Part shown: piece by piece, positions 1 through 8,417 of the stretch
Layout: every line of letters begins with the position of its first letter
How positions within the stretch are numbered: position 1 is the first letter of the stretch
NCBI GenBank assembly: GCA_017560125.1
Contig: JAFYOS010000020.1
Span: forward strand, 1 to 64,000
Reading direction: 5' to 3'
DNA length: 64,000 nucleotides
Source of the DNA: Bacteroidaceae bacterium
GTDB taxonomy: Bacteria; Bacteroidota; Bacteroidia; Bacteroidales; Bacteroidaceae
Notes under the pieces: generated by a model
Seen by the model: the letters and a program-made list of their open reading frames with translations, nothing else
Database searches by the model: none
Told to the model about the DNA's origin: nothing
Program-made: the position numbers and the translations under genes

Positions 1-1
1 C

Positions 2-2956
2 GATGGCAAGATACTGACCATTGCCAAGGATTCGCTGCGCGAGGGTGTGAACCGCGCCATCGTCTTTGTCGACGACAGCCTCCCGCTTGCCGAACGCCAA
101 TTCTTTGTGATGCACGAAACCATCCAACTCGGCGACCGCGAGACAGCAAAGTTGAAAATCACCTCCAACGGCGAACCCCTTCACAAGCTATCGCTCAAAC
201 CCCACGAAAAGTTCAGCATAACCATCGAACGCGAAGACGGCAAGCCCATAGAAGAAAACGCTGAGTTATCCCTCTCGGTAAGCGACGCCGCCGGCAGACA
301 GCAGACCTCCTACACCCACAATATGTACAGCTACCTGCTTCTTGGCTCCGAACTCAAAGGCTACATCCCCGACGCCGCCCGCTACTTCGACATCGCCAAC
401 AAAGAGCGCAGCGAAGAACTCGACCTGCTGATGCTCACCAACGGCTGGACATCGTACGACTGGAGCAAATTGGCACGCAAAGAGATAAAACTCGACCAAC
501 CGATGGAGAAGGGAATAACCGTAAAGGGAACATTCTACAAGAAAGAGAAGGATCGTAAACTTGGCAGGAGAGGATACTACATACTGCATCCTCGAAAAGA
601 TTGTAATACAAGATTCGAAATCAGCTATAAGGACAGCCTGATAACAGCATACGATTTCAGAACAGACAAAACCGGCTCTTTCCAATTGCAGACAGAAGAC
701 TTCTACGGCAAAAAGATAGCAGCATTAACACCTGAAATATCCGGCGACCAGATGGAAAATTCAATATTCTCATTTTCCCTCGACCGCTACTATTCGCCAT
801 CGTTCCGTCTCTTCGACTATTGGGAACGCCACACAGGCATGCCGCTTACCGACAAAGAGAAACGCGAAAAGGAGGCAAAAAGCTTAAAACTGCGCCCGTT
901 CGAATATATGCTCTCTTCGGTAGAAGTAACAGCAGCTAAAGAGTATGAGCGTTACAGCCGTCCCCCACATAGCGAAATGCGATTCGACTACCTCGACGAG
1001 TGGGAGTATGCGCAGGATGTAACCTATCTCGAAAAAAACAAGGATTTTGATGAAACGGGCAGTGAAATATACGACTATGTCCAATATGAATCCACTTTAG
1101 GTGATGATCTAAATGAGGATTATAAGAATTATCAAGAAGGCGAAATAGGTAGCAGGATGGTAGACGGAGCTAATAATTTTATAAAATATATAGGAAAAAT
1201 ACGATATTGGAATTACAGGGTTTTGACAAACGAGGCTCCAAAACAGGGATATGAAGATGGTTGGTTGGCACAGAGGAGAAACCCGTACCATATGATGATG
1301 CCTCCTGTTCTTAAAATGTTCCGTCAAACATATACAGCGGAGGATGTTGTACGCAGTGCTTTCAAACGCCACAACTACAACTGGGCCTATTGGGTGCAAC
1401 TGATGGTAGTGGCAGGAGAATACAGCAGCGATTCGATACCTCGCCCCGACAATGAGTATATCAAGGGCAAGAAACCGCAACAAATGGGCAACTTCAAAGA
1501 ATTTGTCATCCGCAGCGACATAGGCACACGTAAGCAGTTTAAAAACACTCATGGCGAGTGGACTAAAAAAGGACAAGCATTGGACAACAAGTTGCAGTAT
1601 GCCAAATTCTATCTTGGTTTCTTGTCGCAAACAGCCATTAATGAGAGAGAGGGTTTTGACGGTTTTTCGGGTGAACAATTCATGAATGCTTTGTTTAAAG
1701 AACTAACAAATATAGCAAGCGAACCCTATCACCCCAATTATGTAGCCTGCATGATACCATTTGAGGAAAATGAAAAGCAGACCGGCATTGTACCCGAACT
1801 GCATATAGGAGGCACCAAGCGCTACACATCAGTTCAGGGCTACAGCGAGAGCAAACAGTTCTACTCACCCGACTACAAAGGCAAGCAACCCGCAAAAAAA
1901 GACTTCCGCCGCACGTTGATATGGGTACCATCGGCAAAAGCAGCCGACGGTAAAGCAACCATAGAACTTTGCAATAGCAGTGTAGCAAAAAATATAAATG
2001 TAAATGCCGAGGGCTATAGTAGCGGAACAATTTACGGCAGCGACCTGAACATACAGACACGCACACTGACAGAAGAGCAGAAAGCAGCGGCAGAAGCCAT
2101 GAAGCCAACAGCCGCAAACAACAAAGCAGTATATGCACACTGTCTGAAAGTAACAAACGAAGGTGTGGCACTCTACCGCGAAAAGGAGTACGCACGCGCC
2201 TTTGAAAAATTCCACGAGGCAGCCAAACTCGGCTACCCGATGGCAATGTTCTACACCGGTGTATGCTACACCAATGGCGAGGGAACGGAGCAGAACAACG
2301 AGCAAGCATTCAATATGTTCCGCTCCGCAGCCAACGGCAATCATATATCAGCCATGCACAACCTCGCCAACTGCTATATGCAGGGCATAGGAACAAAGAC
2401 CAACAAAGCTCAAGCGCTCCGCTGGTACACAGCAGCAGCCGACAGCGGATATTTGCGTTCGATAAGCATGCTCGCCAAGAGCTACGAAGAGGGCATCCTG
2501 ACCGAAAAGTCTCCCGAAAAAGCCATAGAGTGGTACAAACGCGCCGCCGAAAAAGAGGAACCGTATGCAATGTATAAAGTTGCCCGCATGCATGAGCACA
2601 ACGATTCAGTCGCAGGCATAAAAGGCAAATCCCTTCGCGAATCGGAGACAATAAGATTGTTCACCCGTGCCGCCGAACTGCGCAACCCGCAGGCACAGAT
2701 GAAACTCGCCGAGTTCTACGGCAACGGTCGCTATGTAAAGAAAGATAAGAAAAAGCGCTTCGAATGGCTGCAACACGCTGCCGGCAATGGGTTCTTAGAA
2801 GCTCAGGAACAGTTAGCCGAGTGCTACGAAAAAGGTCGCGGAGTAAACGAAAACCATGTAAGAGCCTACCAATGGTACAAGAAAGCCGCCGCGCAAGGCA
2901 GCGAATATGGCAAGATAAAGGCGAAGGAATTTGAACTTTTCAAGTTCTATAAATAA
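2..2956 (+). CDS. Macroglobulin-like surface protein with C-terminal Sel1 repeats (5' end cut by window)
   Basis: The frame is open from base 2, so the protein starts outside the window; 984 C-terminal codons are visible. The first part resembles the C-terminal half of large Bacteroidota proteins with macroglobulin/carboxypeptidase-regulatory domains: the phrases LDLLMLTNGW and RTLIWVPSAKAADGKATIEL are typical of them. From about base 2158 to the end there are roughly seven Sel1-like repeats of about 36 residues (motifs such as AMFYTGVCYTNGEGT and WYKKAAAQG), usually protein-binding helices. The two parts in one chain are unusual. The stretch around 1030-1340 is AT-richer than the rest. Function is not established; an exported or surface role is inferred from the family. 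The next gene begins 9 bases after the stop. Confidence 0.75.
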   Translation, partial: DGKILTIAKDSLREGVNRAIVFVDDSLPLAERQFFVMHETIQLGDRETAKLKITSNGEPLHKLSLKPHEKFSITIEREDGKPIEENAELSLSVSDAAGRQQTSYTHNMYSYLLLGSELKGYIPDAARYFDIANKERSEELDLLMLTNGWTSYDWSKLARKEIKLDQPMEKGITVKGTFYKKEKDRKLGRRGYYILHPRKDCNTRFEISYKDSLITAYDFRTDKTGSFQLQTEDFYGKKIAALTPEISGDQMENSIFSFSLDRYYSPSFRLFDYWERHTGMPLTDKEKREKEAKSLKLRPFEYMLSSVEVTAAKEYERYSRPPHSEMRFDYLDEWEYAQDVTYLEKNKDFDETGSEIYDYVQYESTLGDDLNEDYKNYQEGEIGSRMVDGANNFIKYIGKIRYWNYRVLTNEAPKQGYEDGWLAQRRNPYHMMMPPVLKMFRQTYTAEDVVRSAFKRHNYNWAYWVQLMVVAGEYSSDSIPRPDNEYIKGKKPQQMGNFKEFVIRSDIGTRKQFKNTHGEWTKKGQALDNKLQYAKFYLGFLSQTAINEREGFDGFSGEQFMNALFKELTNIASEPYHPNYVACMIPFEENEKQTGIVPELHIGGTKRYTSVQGYSESKQFYSPDYKGKQPAKKDFRRTLIWVPSAKAADGKATIELCNSSVAKNINVNAEGYSSGTIYGSDLNIQTRTLTEEQKAAAEAMKPTAANNKAVYAHCLKVTNEGVALYREKEYARAFEKFHEAAKLGYPMAMFYTGVCYTNGEGTEQNNEQAFNMFRSAANGNHISAMHNLANCYMQGIGTKTNKAQALRWYTAAADSGYLRSISMLAKSYEEGILTEKSPEKAIEWYKRAAEKEEPYAMYKVARMHEHNDSVAGIKGKSLRESETIRLFTRAAELRNPQAQMKLAEFYGNGRYVKKDKKKRFEWLQHAAGNGFLEAQEQLAECYEKGRGVNENHVRAYQWYKKAAAQGSEYGKIKAKEFELFKFYK

Positions 2957-2965
2957 ATAACGGAT

Positions 2966-3415
2966 ATGAAAAATATTGCTCTATTTATCGGCATCCTCCT
3001 TTTTATAGGATGCACCCCGCAAAACGAGAACGAACTATCGCCAAGCGAATACCAGGCCCTGCTTGAACAGACAGTTTTACCCATCCCCGACTCGGCGTTG
3101 ACCGCCGAACAGATGGAGATGAAGATAAAGTTGCTCGATATATGTCATACACATATATGCATTGAGGGTAATTGCCAAAAACTATCTGTCGGTAAAGATT
3201 TGTTCGAGAAGGAGGGGCTTCCCGCCATCTACTACGATGTTCTGCAATACCAGATAAAAGAGAGCAACGAGGCTATAAAAAGATGGATAGCCGAGGACGA
3301 GGCTCTATCCGACCATTTCAGCCGTTTGAACCAGGACAGCATGATGAAGGCTACACATGAGTATTACTGGAACACTGAACGCCCACGGCTCATGAAGCTA
3401 TTGCAAGCAAAATAG
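2966..3415 (+). CDS. Small hypothetical lipoprotein
   Basis: This 149-residue product starts with a short hydrophobic segment ending in a lipobox (LFIGC, Cys16), so it should be a lipid-anchored envelope protein. A His/Cys cluster follows at residues 60-70 (Cys60, His61, His63, Cys65, Cys70), which could form a disulfide or bind metal. The rest is helical and charged. No family is recognised. It lies 9 bases downstream of the Sel1 fusion protein and probably shares its transcript; a strong hairpin follows the stop. The close linkage suggests a partner of the upstream protein, but this is inference. Confidence 0.7.
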   Translation: MKNIALFIGILLFIGCTPQNENELSPSEYQALLEQTVLPIPDSALTAEQMEMKIKLLDICHTHICIEGNCQKLSVGKDLFEKEGLPAIYYDVLQYQIKESNEAIKRWIAEDEALSDHFSRLNQDSMMKATHEYYWNTERPRLMKLLQAK

Positions 3416-3438
3416 CGCGCCCGCATTCTCATACAAAA

Positions 3439-3475
3439 AAGTATGCTGCACCTCGATTGTAGATGCAGCATACTT
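3439..3475. terminator. Bidirectional terminator hairpin
   Basis: A perfect 12-bp inverted repeat (3439-3450 with 3464-3475) with a 13-base loop sits between two convergent genes. The stem ends in AA/TT and is flanked by an A-run on one side and a T-rich stretch on the other, so it can work on both strands. Confidence 0.75.
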
Positions 3476-3496
3476 CTATTTTGTGCGGTACTGTTA

Positions 3497-4855
3497 TCAG
3501 CCCTTGTAGTTCTTGTGGAATTCCACAACGGCCTCGATACCCTTGCGGAAAATATCGAGTCGGAAATTCTCGTTCGGCGAATGGATGGCATCGCTTTCGA
3601 GGCCGAAGCCCATGAGCACGGTCTTAACGCCGAGTATCTTCTCGAAATCGCTAATGATGGGAATGCTGCCACCGCGACGCACTGCAAGAGGCTTGCGACC
3701 GAAGGCCTTTTCGAATCCCATCTCGGCAGCCTTGTAGGCCGGCAATGTGATGGGGCACACATAGCCCTCGCCACCATGCATGGGAGTAACATCGACCTTT
3801 ACGCAAGCAGGAGCTATAGATGTAAAATAGTCGGCAAACATCTTCGATATCTTCTCGTGATTCTGATGGGCTACCAAACGACACGAAATCTTCGCATAGG
3901 CTTTCGAAGGCAACACCGTCTTTGCGCCCTCGCCGGTGTATCCACCCCAAATGCCACAAACATCGAACGAAGGGCGACAGCTGTTGCGCTCGAGGGTGGC
4001 ATAACCCTTCTCGCCACGCAAATCGGCAACACCGATAGCATTTTTATAGGCCTCCTCGTCGAAAGGAATAGAGGCAATCATGTCGCGCTCTTCCTTCGAC
4101 AGTTCCTCTACATCGTCGTAGAAGCCGGGCACCGTAATGCGGCCATCCTTGTCGGTCATCTGTGCTATCATTTCGCACAACACGTTTATGGGATTGGCAA
4201 CCGCACCACCGAAATGTCCCGAGTGAAGGTCGCGATTGGGACCTGTGACCTCGACCTGCCAATAGGCAAGACCACGAAGACCTGTGGTGAGCGAGGGAAG
4301 CTCGGCACCGAGCATACTGGTGTCCGACACCAATATCACATCGCATTTGAGCAGCTCCTTGTGCTCGGCAAGGAAAGCATTCAAGCTGGGAGAACCTATC
4401 TCCTCCTCGCCCTCGAAAATAAATTTCATATTGTGATTGAGCAGACCGTTACGAAGCACATATTCGAAGGCCTTCACCTGAATCATCGCCTGGCCCTTGT
4501 CGTCGTCGGCACCACGCGCCCATATGCGTCCATCCTTAACGACAGGCTCGAAGGGGTCGCTGTTCCAAAGCTCCAACGGCTCAACCGGCATCACATCGTA
4601 GTGTGAATATACAAGCACAGTAGGAGCCAAAGGCGATACAAATTTTTCGGCATAAACAAGAGGGTTACCACTCGAAGGCATCACCTCGGCGCGGTCAACG
4701 CCCGCCTCAAGGAGCAGTTGCTTCCAGCGTTCGGCACAAGCCCAGATATCATCCTTGTGAGAGCTCTGTGCACTGATACTCGGAATGCGTATCAACGAAA
4801 ACAGTTCGTCGAGAAAACGCTCCTCATTTTCCTGAATATATTTCTTTACTTCCAT
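3497..4855 (-). CDS. M20 family dipeptidase
   Basis: A 452-residue zinc peptidase of the M20 family (PepV/DapE/carnosinase-like). Metal-site motifs are in order: HYD at about residues 85-87, GADDDKG at 115-121, EGEEEIGS at 148-155, a distal Asp in VSDTS and a C-terminal His in DAIHSPNE. The dimerisation (lid) insert contains the usual HSGHFGG. The family removes N-terminal residues from dipeptides and related compounds; exact substrate cannot be read. No signal peptide is present, so it is cytoplasmic. It is a single-gene unit, convergent with the lipoprotein gene and divergent from the MscS gene. It is much longer than a DapE proper. Confidence 0.9.
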   Translation of the reverse strand: MEVKKYIQENEERFLDELFSLIRIPSISAQSSHKDDIWACAERWKQLLLEAGVDRAEVMPSSGNPLVYAEKFVSPLAPTVLVYSHYDVMPVEPLELWNSDPFEPVVKDGRIWARGADDDKGQAMIQVKAFEYVLRNGLLNHNMKFIFEGEEEIGSPSLNAFLAEHKELLKCDVILVSDTSMLGAELPSLTTGLRGLAYWQVEVTGPNRDLHSGHFGGAVANPINVLCEMIAQMTDKDGRITVPGFYDDVEELSKEERDMIASIPFDEEAYKNAIGVADLRGEKGYATLERNSCRPSFDVCGIWGGYTGEGAKTVLPSKAYAKISCRLVAHQNHEKISKMFADYFTSIAPACVKVDVTPMHGGEGYVCPITLPAYKAAEMGFEKAFGRKPLAVRRGGSIPIISDFEKILGVKTVLMGFGLESDAIHSPNENFRLDIFRKGIEAVVEFHKNYKG

Positions 4856-4883
4856 CTTTTATGTTTTTATATCTATTCTGTTA

Positions 4884-4891
4884 CAAATATA
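4884..4891 (-). promoter_or_regulatory. Possible -7 element for the M20 dipeptidase gene
   Basis: On the minus strand the sequence reads TATATTTG, a full match to the Bacteroidota -7 consensus TAnnTTTG, 29 bases before the start codon. No clear -33 TTTG was found at the right distance, so the call is tentative. Confidence 0.4.
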
Positions 4892-5042
4892 GTTACAAAC
4901 GAGCGAGAAATACGAAGCTTGCTTCAGTATTTTTCAAAGCGAGTGCAGTAAATCTTCTATCTCGTCAAAGATAACTACTCTATTCATTCTAAACAAATGT
5001 GTGGCGAATTGTTTATAATCACATAGATTATTTACACAGACG

Positions 5043-6374
5043 ATGGAAACAGAAAAAATCTCGCTGCACCTGCTTAGCAGCATCAAACAGGTATTAAGCA
5101 GGATAGGACTGCCCGAAGTGGTTATCAACCAAGTGGATTCGCTCATATACATAACGATTATAATATTCACAGGCTACATTGCAGGCGCGTTGGCCCACAT
5201 GGCATCGAAGAACATATCAAAGCGCATAGAGCGACGCAAAGGCTATGCCCTGCTGAGCAAAGCCATCGAGGGTGGAACGCTGAAACGGCTATCGGCCATC
5301 ATTCCTCCTATTATAATAATATCGCTGCTGCCTGTCGCATTCACCGACAAACCCCGACTGATGACCTTCGCCGAAAACATCACATGGGTATATTTCACCG
5401 TGATGCTGGTGCGCTCGCTCACAGCCATACTGTCGAACATAGGCGACACTGCCGAAAACAACAACCGCTTCCACAACCGCCCGATAAAAGGCTTCATTCA
5501 GATAAGCAAAATAATAATATACATAGTATCGGTAATTGTGGTGGTATCGATGCTCACCAACAAATCGCCCTTCTACCTGATAGGAGGGCTGGGAGCATTT
5601 GCAGCCGTACTGATGCTCGTTTTCAAAGACACCATCACGGGGTTCGTGGGCGGCATTCTGCTATTGGAGAACGACATGATGCGTCTGGGCGACTGGATAG
5701 AGATACCGGGCACAGCCATCAACGGCGTTGTGATAGACATGTCGCTGACGATAGTGAAGATAAAAAATTTCGACAACACCATAGCTACCATTCCACCATA
5801 CACACTGCTGAGCGAGAGCTTTGTAAACTGGCGCGCCATGAGCGAAAGCTGCGGACGGCGCATCATGCGGGGATATACAATAAAAATAGACAACATAAAA
5901 CCATGCAGTAGCGAATTCATTGAAAAAATAAAAGCCCTGACGCCCGAAATGAAAAATTTTATCACCGCCACAAACAATAGCAGCAGCGACGATGGCACGA
6001 GCGAAGAGGAACAGAGATATGGAACAGCTGAAACCAACCTCGGCCTCTTCCGAGCATACGCTACGTTCTATCTGAAACGCCACCCCATGCTGAACAAAAA
6101 GATGCTGACGATGGTGCGCACGCTCGCCCCCACGGAATATGGCATTCCGTTGCAAATATACTGTTTCACCAAAGACACCGAATGGAGCCACTACGAAAGC
6201 ATACAATCGGAAATAATGGAACACCTGGCCACCGCACTACCCCTGTTCGAACTGGTTCCGTTCCAATCGAGCTCGTCGCAGGACTCGATGATAAACGGTC
6301 TTGTGGAACGCGGCTTCCCCTTGGAGAGGATAAAAGGGATACCAACCGGAACCATAAACGACGAATTTTCGTGA
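5043..6374 (+). CDS. MscS-family mechanosensitive channel, YbdG-like
   Basis: 443 residues with about five hydrophobic segments (near residues 34-52, 82-100, 112-132, 153-172 and 178-210). The last one, with GGLGAFAAVLMLVFKDTITGF, is the pore helix of MscS proteins and is followed by the beta domain (DWIEIPG, then TIATIPPYTLL) and an extended C-terminal cytoplasmic part. The larger size and extended tail resemble the YbdG/MscM subgroup more than short MscS. Expected role: release of solutes on hypo-osmotic shock through the inner membrane. It stands alone, divergent from the dipeptidase gene. Confidence 0.88.
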   Translation: METEKISLHLLSSIKQVLSRIGLPEVVINQVDSLIYITIIIFTGYIAGALAHMASKNISKRIERRKGYALLSKAIEGGTLKRLSAIIPPIIIISLLPVAFTDKPRLMTFAENITWVYFTVMLVRSLTAILSNIGDTAENNNRFHNRPIKGFIQISKIIIYIVSVIVVVSMLTNKSPFYLIGGLGAFAAVLMLVFKDTITGFVGGILLLENDMMRLGDWIEIPGTAINGVVIDMSLTIVKIKNFDNTIATIPPYTLLSESFVNWRAMSESCGRRIMRGYTIKIDNIKPCSSEFIEKIKALTPEMKNFITATNNSSSDDGTSEEEQRYGTAETNLGLFRAYATFYLKRHPMLNKKMLTMVRTLAPTEYGIPLQIYCFTKDTEWSHYESIQSEIMEHLATALPLFELVPFQSSSSQDSMINGLVERGFPLERIKGIPTGTINDEFS

Positions 6375-6477
6375 CATCAAATATTGTAAACAGCCACATA
6401 TTGGGTGATAATAAAAGAAATATCAAAAATTCGGAAAATTTTCAACGACAAAAACAGCGATATATAAAAAAATGAAT

Positions 6478-6485
6478 TTACTTTG
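6478..6485 (+). promoter_or_regulatory. Possible -7 element for the paaK-like gene
   Basis: TTACTTTG matches TAnnTTTG at seven of eight positions, about 57 bases before the chosen ATG. There is no clear -33 element. Confidence 0.35.
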
Positions 6486-6542
6486 CAACCGATCAAGAAT
6501 TTTAAACACTTATACGTCAAACGGACTAAACAGAAAAAAAAC

Positions 6543-7850
6543 ATGACAATGTATTGGAACAAAAAGGTGGAATGCATGAGCAGAGAAGAAATGCGCCGTC
6601 TGCAAAGCGAACGCCTTGTTAAAATGGTAGAGCACGTTTACAACGACTCGACCTACTACAGAAAACGCATGGACGAATGCGGAGTAAAACCTCAGGACAT
6701 TCGCAGTATTGATGACATCTCGAAGCTCCCGTTTACCACTAAACAGGATTTGCGCGACAACTACCCCTTCGGGCTCTTCTGTGTGCCCATGGACGAGATT
6801 GTGCGCTTGCACGCCTCTTCGGGTACAACCGGTAAGCCCATTGTGGCCGGCTACACAAAAGAGGACCTTGCTATGTGGAGCGAAGTAACAGCACGCTCGT
6901 TGATGGCAGCAGGTGTCAGCAAGAACGATATAATGCAGGTATCTTATGGTTACGGATTGTTCACCGGTGGCCTCGGAGCACACGACGGTGGTACACTCAT
7001 AGGAGCCTCAATAGTACCCACAGGTAGCGGTAACACCGAAAAGCAGATTACACTGATGCACGACTTCGGCAGCACAGTGCTCGCCTGCACCCCTTCATAT
7101 GCACTTTACATTGCCGACGCTATCAAGAAGAGCGGCCTCGACATAAACGACTTCAAGCTTCGCGTTGGAGTATTTGGAGCAGAACCTTGGACCGATGCCA
7201 TGCGTCGCGAAATTGAGGAGAAGCTCAAGCTTAAAGCATACGACATCTACGGACTCACCGAAATGTGTGGCCCCGGCGTAGGATGCGAATGCCACTGCCA
7301 GAACGGTACACACTTGTGGGAGGACCACTTCTATCCCGAAATCATCGACCCCGAAACACTGGAGCCCCTGCCCCCCGGCGAGAAGGGAGAGCTCGTGTTC
7401 ACCAACCTTACAAAATGGGGTATGCCCATGATACGCTACCGCACACGCGACCTCACTACACTGCACTACGAGACATGTGAGTGCGGACGTACAGCAGTGC
7501 GCATGAGCAAGATATTGGGACGCAGCGACGACATGCTCATCATCCGCGGTGTAAACGTATTCCCCTCGACCATCGAGAGCATCATCCTCGAGTTCCCCGA
7601 GTGCGAGCCCTACTACATGATAGAGGTCGACCGCGTGAACAACACCGATACATTCGATATCCAGGTAGAGGTGAAGCCCGAATACTACACCGACCGCATC
7701 ACCGAGCTTTCGGCACTGAAAAAGCGCATCACAGCCCGCGTGCAGAGCGTAGTAGGAATTTCGCCCAACATCAAGATTGTGGAGCCTAACACAATTGAGC
7801 GCAGCATGGGTAAGGCCAAGCATGCAATAGACCGACGCAAATTCGAATAA
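6543..7850 (+). CDS. paaK: Phenylacetate-CoA ligase family protein
   Basis: 435 residues from the ATG at 6543 (MTMYWNKK); the frame can be read back to a TTG at 6483, but that lies in the likely promoter. It is an adenylate-forming enzyme: the ATP-binding loop SSGTTGKP is at residues 92-99, YGLTEMCGPG follows in the middle, and the C-terminal domain has GRSDDMLIIRGVNVFPS. The family joins aryl acids such as phenylacetate to CoA using ATP. In gut Bacteroidales such genes usually sit with an ACT protein and indolepyruvate oxidoreductase, where the ligase could make ATP from aryl-acetyl-CoA; here the ACT gene follows 27 bases later but the oxidoreductase is not in view. Substrate is inferred from the family. 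Confidence 0.9.
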   Translation: MTMYWNKKVECMSREEMRRLQSERLVKMVEHVYNDSTYYRKRMDECGVKPQDIRSIDDISKLPFTTKQDLRDNYPFGLFCVPMDEIVRLHASSGTTGKPIVAGYTKEDLAMWSEVTARSLMAAGVSKNDIMQVSYGYGLFTGGLGAHDGGTLIGASIVPTGSGNTEKQITLMHDFGSTVLACTPSYALYIADAIKKSGLDINDFKLRVGVFGAEPWTDAMRREIEEKLKLKAYDIYGLTEMCGPGVGCECHCQNGTHLWEDHFYPEIIDPETLEPLPPGEKGELVFTNLTKWGMPMIRYRTRDLTTLHYETCECGRTAVRMSKILGRSDDMLIIRGVNVFPSTIESIILEFPECEPYYMIEVDRVNNTDTFDIQVEVKPEYYTDRITELSALKKRITARVQSVVGISPNIKIVEPNTIERSMGKAKHAIDRRKFE

Positions 7851-7877
7851 TTGTTGAACCTTCAAAAGTAATAGAGT

Positions 7878-8303
7878 ATGTTAATAAAACAATTATCAGT
7901 GTTCCTCGAGAACCGTCTCGGCCGCTTCAGCCAGATAGCAAAAATATTTAGCGAAGCAGGTATCAACATGAAGGCTTTCACCGTATCGGAAAACGCCGAG
8001 TTTGGAGTATTACACCTGATTGTATCAGAGCCCGAAAAGGCATGCTCACTCCTGCGCGAGAAGAGCTTTGCAGCCACACTCAACGAAGTGATATGCCTGC
8101 AGTGCCCCGACGTTCCCGGAGCATTGGAAGTGGCACTTGCAGCCATCACCGATGCCGATATCTCAATCGAATACATGTACGCCTTTGCACAAGGCTCTAC
8201 AGCGAGCGTCATCATACGCCCCAACGATTTGAATAAATGTATCGAAGTGTTGAGTGCAAACAAATTCACCACACTCACACAAGAGGGATTGAACAATATC
8301 TAA
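7878..8303 (+). CDS. Tandem ACT-domain protein
   Basis: A 141-residue protein made of two ACT domains (about residues 1-66 and 70-141); the first opens with LSVFLENRLGRFSQIAKIFSEAGIN, shortened here to its typical pattern of a beta strand, the turn NRLG and a helix. ACT domains bind amino acids and regulate metabolic enzymes. Lying 27 bases after the CoA ligase and before a terminator, it is probably co-transcribed with it and senses an aromatic amino acid; the ligand is not visible from sequence. Confidence 0.85.
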   Translation: MLIKQLSVFLENRLGRFSQIAKIFSEAGINMKAFTVSENAEFGVLHLIVSEPEKACSLLREKSFAATLNEVICLQCPDVPGALEVALAAITDADISIEYMYAFAQGSTASVIIRPNDLNKCIEVLSANKFTTLTQEGLNNI

Positions 8304-8311
8304 TCGAAAAC

Positions 8312-8365
8312 AATAAAGCATTCAGGCTCATTGCTAAATTTAGCAATGAGCCTGAATGCTTTATT
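8312..8365. terminator. 54-bp perfect palindrome acting as terminator
   Basis: Two 27-base arms (8312-8338 and 8339-8365) are exact reverse complements with no spacer. It begins just after the ACT gene stop and ends in TTTATT, so as RNA it would form a very long hairpin. The -33 element of the next gene overlaps its right edge. Confidence 0.75.
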
Positions 8366-8395
8366 TGCAACTATGACACTTTTGTATTATCTTCG
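8364..8395 (+). promoter_or_regulatory. Promoter of the RidA/chorismatase-like gene
   Basis: TTTG (8364-8367), 20 bases, then TATCTTCG (8388-8395), one mismatch to TAnnTTTG. The start codon at 8418 follows 22 bases later. The -33 box shares bases with the end of the upstream palindrome. Confidence 0.55.
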
Positions 8396-8417
8396 CGACG
8401 TTTTACCGAAACAGAAC

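Noticed and set aside
3443-4606. Long plus-strand open frame (387 codons)
   Set aside because: It lies antisense to the M20 dipeptidase gene, whose full set of metal motifs is in order; the plus-strand product resembles nothing.
7095-7865. Minus-strand open frame of 256 codons
   Set aside because: Antisense shadow of the CoA ligase gene.
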